Shown in pieces: positions 5,405 through 7,544 of a stretch of DNA of 7,544 bases. The notes below the pieces were generated by a model. It did no database searches, was not told where the DNA came from, and saw nothing but the letters and a program-made list of their open reading frames with translations. Source of the stretch: an uncultured Oscillibacter sp. (GTDB taxonomy: Bacteria; Bacillota; Clostridia; Oscillospirales; Oscillospiraceae); the NCBI GenBank assembly GCA_946183175.1, contig CAMHBH010000105.1:1-7544 (forward strand), read 5' to 3'. Position 1 is the stretch's first letter; each line of letters opens with the position of its first letter. Made by a program: the position numbers and the translations under genes.

Positions 5405-5559
5405 ACTACGAGCTACTTATCGAACTGTTCCGGCGCATGACGCCGGAACATCGACAGGCCTTCATGGAATACTCGGAGAATCTTTCTCCGCGACTACCGC
5501 CGCAATCCGGAGAAGAAGTTCCTGACGAGGCGGGTCAAGGCCCCGCGCAATCCGAATAA
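5401..5559 (+). CDS. Small hypothetical protein, 52 residues
   Basis: The start at 5401 is chosen for the strong GAAAGGGGGTG upstream; an in-frame ATG at 5371 lacks one. The first half (MDYELLIELFRRMTPEHRQ and following AFMEYSENL) looks like a genuine helical mini-protein. The second half is Pro/Glu/Gln-rich and lies antisense to the end of the RHH repressor gene, so its composition may be forced by the other strand. The two genes converge and overlap by 98 bases. Curiously, the helix resembles the tail of that RHH protein (ELIRIARGLDPPRQELLL). No known family is assigned and no promoter is apparent after the terminator at 5357. Expression depends on the inverted repeat over its start. It may be real but untranslated under most conditions, or not a gene. 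Confidence 0.45.
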   Translation: MDYELLIELFRRMTPEHRQAFMEYSENLSPRLPPQSGEEVPDEAGQGPAQSE

Positions 5560-5755
5560 GTTCGCGTTCCTGCCAGTCGAGTTCGACCTCCTCTGCGGAA
5601 CCGGACTTTTCGCCCTCCATGCTCTGGAAACCCATCTGGACTAACTGCTGGACAGCCTTGCTTTGTGTGCTGATTCTGTTCGCGTAGCGGTAATCGTCAA
5701 TTCTCTCCAAAAGTGCCGAATCCATCGTCACAGACACGCGCGGCTTGTTCGTCAT
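5462..5755 (-). CDS. Ribbon-helix-helix repressor of the leftward arm
   Basis: This 97-residue protein has an N-terminal RHH DNA-binding fold: strand KPRVSVTMD (4-12), helix A about 13-27 (SALLERIDDYRYANR) and helix B about 29-43 (STQSKAVQQLVQMGF). RHH proteins dimerise through the strand, which reads the operator. A second helical region (ELIRIARGLDPPRQELLLRI, 65-84) may tetramerise or bind a partner. The start at 5755 follows AAGGAGGTGA; an upstream in-frame ATG at 5803 is rejected because it lies in the promoter. The promoter (5783-5811) carries the palindrome AAGTGCGGCACTT between its boxes, which fits autorepression. It heads the leftward arm with the J-domain-like and integrase genes, so by position it corresponds to a CI-type lysogeny repressor. 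An antitoxin role was considered, but no toxin gene is adjacent. Confidence 0.85.
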   Translation of the reverse strand: MTNKPRVSVTMDSALLERIDDYRYANRISTQSKAVQQLVQMGFQSMEGEKSGSAEEVELDWQERELIRIARGLDPPRQELLLRIAAVVAEKDSPSIP

Positions 5756-5782
5756 GCCGTTCACCTCCTTGAAACTAAGCAC

Positions 5783-5811
5783 ATTATACCACAAGTGCGG
5801 CACTTTCGCAA
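5783..5811 (-). promoter_or_regulatory. Leftward promoter of the RHH repressor gene with embedded operator
   Basis: On the minus strand TTGCGA (5806-5811), a 17-base spacer and perfect TATAAT (5783-5788) with an upstream TGG (extended -10) form a strong promoter. The start codon is 28 bases beyond the -10. The palindrome at 5793-5805 fills most of the spacer, so a bound repressor would exclude RNA polymerase. Confidence 0.8.
5793..5805. promoter_or_regulatory. Operator copy 1, AAGTGCGGCACTT
   Basis: A 13-base palindrome (AAGTGC, one central base, GCACTT) in the leftward promoter. With flanks it forms a 22-base unit (5790-5811) that recurs inverted at 5869-5890 with two differences. Further CAAGT half-sites lie at 5809-5813 and 5820-5824, 11 bases (one helical turn) apart. 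Confidence 0.7.
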
Positions 5812-5861
5812 GTTACAAGCAAGTACACTCTCTCAAAAAAGGCTGTATTTTTTTGTGCATT

Positions 5862-5892
5862 CTGTCAATTGCGCAAGTGCCGCACTTATGAT
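5862..5892 (+). promoter_or_regulatory. Probable rightward promoter of the early operon
   Basis: TATGAT (5887-5892) is the best -10 ahead of the rightward operon; CTGTCA (5862-5867) would give a long 19-base spacer. An alternative uses TTGCGC (5869-5874) with a poor GATAAG (5890-5895). The boxes overlap operator copy 2, so the same protein probably controls it. Weaker than the leftward promoter as read. Confidence 0.4.
5875..5887. promoter_or_regulatory. Operator copy 2, AAGTGCCGCACTT
   Basis: The exact reverse complement of operator copy 1. The extended units read TTGCG, A or C, AAGTGCCGCACTT, then GTG or ATG, facing outwards towards the two divergent RHH genes. Centre-to-centre distance is 82 bases. 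A third, different inverted repeat, GGTACT AATA AGTACC, lies at 5895-5910 in the leader of the rightward operon. Confidence 0.7.
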
Positions 5893-5894
5893 AA

Positions 5895-5910
5895 GGTACT
5901 AATAAGTACC
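5895..5910. promoter_or_regulatory. Perfect inverted repeat GGTACT/AGTACC in the early-operon leader
   Basis: GGTACT (5895-5900) and AGTACC (5905-5910) flank AATA. It lies between the probable -10 and the Shine-Dalgarno of the rightward RHH gene, and AAGTAC also occurs at 5821-5826. It could be the site of the second RHH or the XRE-type protein; this is inference from position. Confidence 0.45.
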
Positions 5911-5942
5911 GCATATGTAGCATTTTGAAAGAAGGTGGGATA

Positions 5943-6140
5943 ATGACGAGTTCACCCCGTGTCAGCATCTCTTTGCCGCCGGACGTGGAAACGGGCATTG
6001 CGCAACTGCGAGGGATTCCCCGGTTCAGCCGGATGCCGATGTCACAAGTGTGTCTGTATCTTATCCGGCTGGGCATGGAGAGGAAGGACGAGCGGACGCG
6101 CTTCTATGAGGCCGACAAGGGCGGAGAGAAAGCGACATGA
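5943..6140 (+). CDS. Second ribbon-helix-helix protein, first gene of the rightward operon
   Basis: A 65-residue protein with strand PRVSISLP (5-12), helix A about 13-28 (PDVETGIAQLRGIPRF) and helix B about 33-47 (MSQVCLYLIRLGMER), the RHH pattern. It shares the PRVS-hydrophobic opening with the divergent 97-residue RHH protein but has only a short charged tail (RKDERTRFYEADKGGEKAT). The ATG at 5943 is chosen over the upstream frame start because the RHH strand begins there; GAAGGTGGG precedes it. Its end overlaps the next gene by ATGA, implying translational coupling. By position, just across the operators from the leftward repressor, it is the Cro-like partner of the switch. Whether it binds the same palindromes is unknown. 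Confidence 0.8.
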   Translation: MTSSPRVSISLPPDVETGIAQLRGIPRFSRMPMSQVCLYLIRLGMERKDERTRFYEADKGGEKAT

Positions 6141-6682
6141 GTATTGGGGCGGAAATCCGGTCTCGGCGGGAAGCGAATGGAATGACGCAAACCGCGTTGC
6201 AATACGCGGTGGAGGCGGCAAACCTGCGGCAAACCAACAGGCCGCCCGCCGTTCTTATGAATTGCCCTGTGGAGTCCATCGAACGGTGGGAAAGCGGGAA
6301 AACCATCCCCACGCCGCACACGCTACGGGCGCTGGCCTATGTTCTCGACGCGAACCCGTCCGCGCTGATAGCGCGCTGGGAGAAGATGAGGAACGAAGAG
6401 TACACGGCCCGGTACAGCAAAGCGTCGCGAAAGGCCCCGCCCGCCGCTACGCCGCGTCCGTCGCTGTCTCCCGAACAGAGCACGACGCCGGAGCCGTCCG
6501 GGACGATAGACCTGTGCATAACGGACGGAGAAGAAACCCTGCGTTTCGAGGGCGCGGACGTGGAGGAAGCCGTGCGGCGCTTCCGGGACTTTCTGAAAGG
6601 GGAAGTCGTGCCCGACGGCGGGCGCGTGGTGCTGATTTCGTGCGTGGAGTATTCCCGCAAGGAGACGAAAGGAGGGAATTGA
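6137..6682 (+). CDS. XRE-type helix-turn-helix protein with an insertion in the HTH
   Basis: A 181-residue predicted regulator. Residues 4-71 read as an XRE/Cro-type domain: EIRSRREANGMTQTALQYAV (helices 1 and 2), VESIERWESGKTIPTPHTL (recognition helix and following loop), RALAYVLDANP (helix 4-5). Between the scanning helix and the recognition helix there are about 16 extra residues (around 27-43, with RQTNRPPAVLMNC), unusual for this fold. A Pro/Ser/Thr-rich linker (about 97-123) leads to a small C-terminal alpha/beta region (IDLCITDGEETLRFEG, then a helix EEAVRRFRDFLKG, then RVVLISCVEY; 124-172) that I do not recognise. The start overlaps the stop of the RHH gene (ATGA) and GGAGAG precedes it. 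It is likely a second-tier regulator of the element. Confidence 0.8.
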   Translation: MSIGAEIRSRREANGMTQTALQYAVEAANLRQTNRPPAVLMNCPVESIERWESGKTIPTPHTLRALAYVLDANPSALIARWEKMRNEEYTARYSKASRKAPPAATPRPSLSPEQSTTPEPSGTIDLCITDGEETLRFEGADVEEAVRRFRDFLKGEVVPDGGRVVLISCVEYSRKETKGGN

Positions 6683-6683
6683 T

Positions 6684-7052
6684 ATGCCGGGGCAGTCGAC
6701 CAAGAGGGCGCGGATAACGCTGGAGGATGTCAAGGCGATGACCTGCGACATGCTCACGCCCGCGGTGGTCGGCGAGATTCTGCGCTGTGACCCGCACTAC
6801 ATCCGCCTTCAGGCGCGGAACTTCCCGGAACTGCTGGGGTTCCCGACGTGCCTGATTGGGAGCCGCGTCAAGATTCCGCGCGTGGCCTTCATCAAGTGGT
6901 GCGAGGGGACGGACGGTTCGGTGGCCTTTATCAAGCTCACGGGCGACAAGGTGCCCGTCTGGCGGGAGCGCCTCAGAATCGACGCCGCGCGGGCGGAGAA
7001 GGAGGACTACTGGGAAAAGAAACTGGCGGAGGAGCCGAAAGGGGGAGGTTGA
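6684..7052 (+). CDS. Excisionase/MerR-like helix-turn-helix protein
   Basis: A 122-residue protein. Residues 24-46 (LTPAVVGEILRCDPHYIRLQARN) form a helix-turn-helix and 54-75 (PTCLIGSRVKIPRVAFIKWCEG) match the wing and last helix of the DNA-binding/excisionase-like HTH family, in which an Arg-hydrophobic-Pro-Arg strand leads into a helix ending in W. The tail (93-122) is highly charged and probably a coiled helix. It starts one base after the previous stop, with AAAGGAGGG upstream. It might be the recombination directionality factor for the integrase or an early regulator; unlike most Xis proteins it is encoded far from int. Function is inference, the fold is fairly clear. Confidence 0.75.
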   Translation: MPGQSTKRARITLEDVKAMTCDMLTPAVVGEILRCDPHYIRLQARNFPELLGFPTCLIGSRVKIPRVAFIKWCEGTDGSVAFIKLTGDKVPVWRERLRIDAARAEKEDYWEKKLAEEPKGGG

Positions 7053-7056
7053 TAAG

Positions 7057-7302
7057 ATGAGGTATCCGACGGAGTTCGGGAAAAACTGCTGGATGGCGGA
7101 TTACCGGAACGCGCTGTGCCGGGCGGCGCGCATGTTGAGGGTTTCGCGTCTGCTGGAAGCGTCTCACCCGGAGGACGCAGAGGCTTTGTACACGGAGTTT
7201 CTGTCGGCGTTCCGCGCCACGCGACATTACAAGGAGAGAATCCTGCTGTTCAACAGCTTTGTCCCGTGGACGGACGAAAGCGGAAAGGAGGAATCCGTAT
7301 GA
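7057..7302 (+). CDS. Small hypothetical protein, 81 residues
   Basis: The ATG at 7057 follows GGGGGAGG; upstream in-frame codons run antiparallel to the previous gene's end and are a shadow. The protein is helical, rich in Arg and aromatic residues (YRNALCRAARMLRVSRLLE, 16-34; EDAEALYTEFLSAF, 39-52; HYKERILLFNSFVPW, 57-71), without a recognisable domain, signal peptide or membrane segment. It lies five bases after the HTH gene and overlaps the next start by ATGA, so it is part of the same operon. Function unknown. Confidence 0.7.
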   Translation: MRYPTEFGKNCWMADYRNALCRAARMLRVSRLLEASHPEDAEALYTEFLSAFRATRHYKERILLFNSFVPWTDESGKEESV

Positions 7303-7544
7303 CACGGGAACAGAGAGACGAACTGGCGCATGTGTGCGCGGAACTGACGGACAATCTGCCGTCGAAGTTCGACCGCATTGGCGCGGCGCTTATTAAGAGC
7401 ATGGAGCGGGCGAACCGCCCCGGTTGTCAGTTGGACGGCGACATGGAGACGTGGCGCATTGGCGGCATTCTGGATGTTCTGGATATTATGGGCGTCCCGC
7501 ATGAGGTTATCCGGAAGGACGAGTATGGCGATTATGTTGCCGTC
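7299..7544 (+). CDS. Hypothetical protein, N-terminal 82 residues, cut by the window edge
   Basis: The ATG at 7299 overlaps the preceding stop (ATGA) and follows AAAGGAGG. The frame stays open for 82 codons to the end of the window: MTREQRDELAHVCAELTDNL at the start, then KFDRIGAALIKSMERAN, a DMETWRIGGILDVLDIMGVP segment and HEVIRKDEYGDYVAV at the edge. It is acidic and helical, with codon use like its neighbours. I do not recognise a family; an early-region phage or element protein is likely from context. Confidence 0.7.
   Translation, partial: MTREQRDELAHVCAELTDNLPSKFDRIGAALIKSMERANRPGCQLDGDMETWRIGGILDVLDIMGVPHEVIRKDEYGDYVAV

Larger units (their letters stand above)
2950..7544. mobile_element. 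Integrated element (prophage or integrative element), left end; right end outside window
   Basis: The left boundary is the tRNA-Pro fragment. Inside follow, in order, an integrase pointing towards the boundary, a cargo-like gene, a repressor gene, a divergent control region and a rightward early operon of small DNA-binding proteins. This is the usual lysogeny-module layout of temperate phages and related integrative elements of Firmicutes. No structural, conjugation or replication gene is in view, so phage versus integrative/mobilizable element cannot be decided. The matching tRNA repeat was not seen up to 7544. Confidence 0.85.

Noticed and set aside
5790..5910. Repeated AAGT-containing motifs as a CRISPR or iteron array
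   Set aside because: Only short half-sites at uneven spacing and two inverted palindromes; no regular direct repeats with spacers and no replication gene beside them.
5462..5942. RHH genes as toxin-antitoxin antitoxins
   Set aside because: No toxin-like gene is adjacent to either; the arrangement with shared operators and an integrase arm fits a regulatory switch better.
7227..7502. Leftward 91-codon frame at the right edge
   Set aside because: It is antisense to two coupled rightward genes with good Shine-Dalgarno sites and has none itself.

Overview
The window looks like a piece of a GC-rich Firmicutes (Clostridia, probably Oscillospiraceae-like) chromosome interrupted by an integrated genetic element. 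This rests on strong purine-rich Shine-Dalgarno sites ahead of nearly every gene, a transketolase split into two subunit genes, and a zinc-ribbon tyrosine integrase of the kind common in Clostridia. The taxon is inference; no rRNA or other marker is present.

Left, host side (1-2945): the 3' part of an AT-rich membrane gene with a TRADD-N-associated two-transmembrane domain (1-504) ends at a terminator. Convergent to it is a two-gene transketolase operon (553-2379, minus strand) with a near-consensus promoter (2442-2470) and a leader hairpin. The 566 bases from there to the tRNA fragment hold this promoter, a minus-strand terminator, a likely broken small gene (about 2587-2792) and a strong tRNA terminator (2901-2945).

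Junction (2950-2997): the 3' portion of a tRNA-Pro(GGG) gene on the minus strand, from the anticodon loop to the encoded CCA, with no 5' half. This is the classical footprint of a tyrosine-recombinase element inserted in a tRNA gene. The geometry places the element to the right and the intact tRNA at its far end, outside the window.

Element (about 2998 to beyond 7544): a leftward arm carries a ribbon-helix-helix (RHH) repressor (5462-5755), a J-domain-like protein lacking the HPD motif with an AT-rich novel C-terminal region (4474-5322), and the integrase (3186-4322). A rightward arm is a tightly packed operon: a second RHH protein (5943), an XRE-type HTH protein with an insertion in its HTH (6137), an excisionase/MerR-like HTH protein (6684) and two unrecognised small proteins (7057; 7299, cut by the window edge). 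The two arms diverge from a 187-bp control region holding two inverted copies of one operator-like palindrome, one lying exactly in the spacer of the leftward RHH promoter. I read this as a lysogeny-type genetic switch built from two RHH proteins instead of the usual CI/Cro pair.

The most noteworthy points are this RHH/RHH switch, the mosaic HPD-less J-domain protein sitting in the cargo position next to the integrase, a predicted 70-nt small RNA gene (4370-4440) in the gap between that gene and the integrase, and a perfect 12-bp inverted repeat that encloses the ribosome binding site and start codon of a 52-residue ORF (5401).
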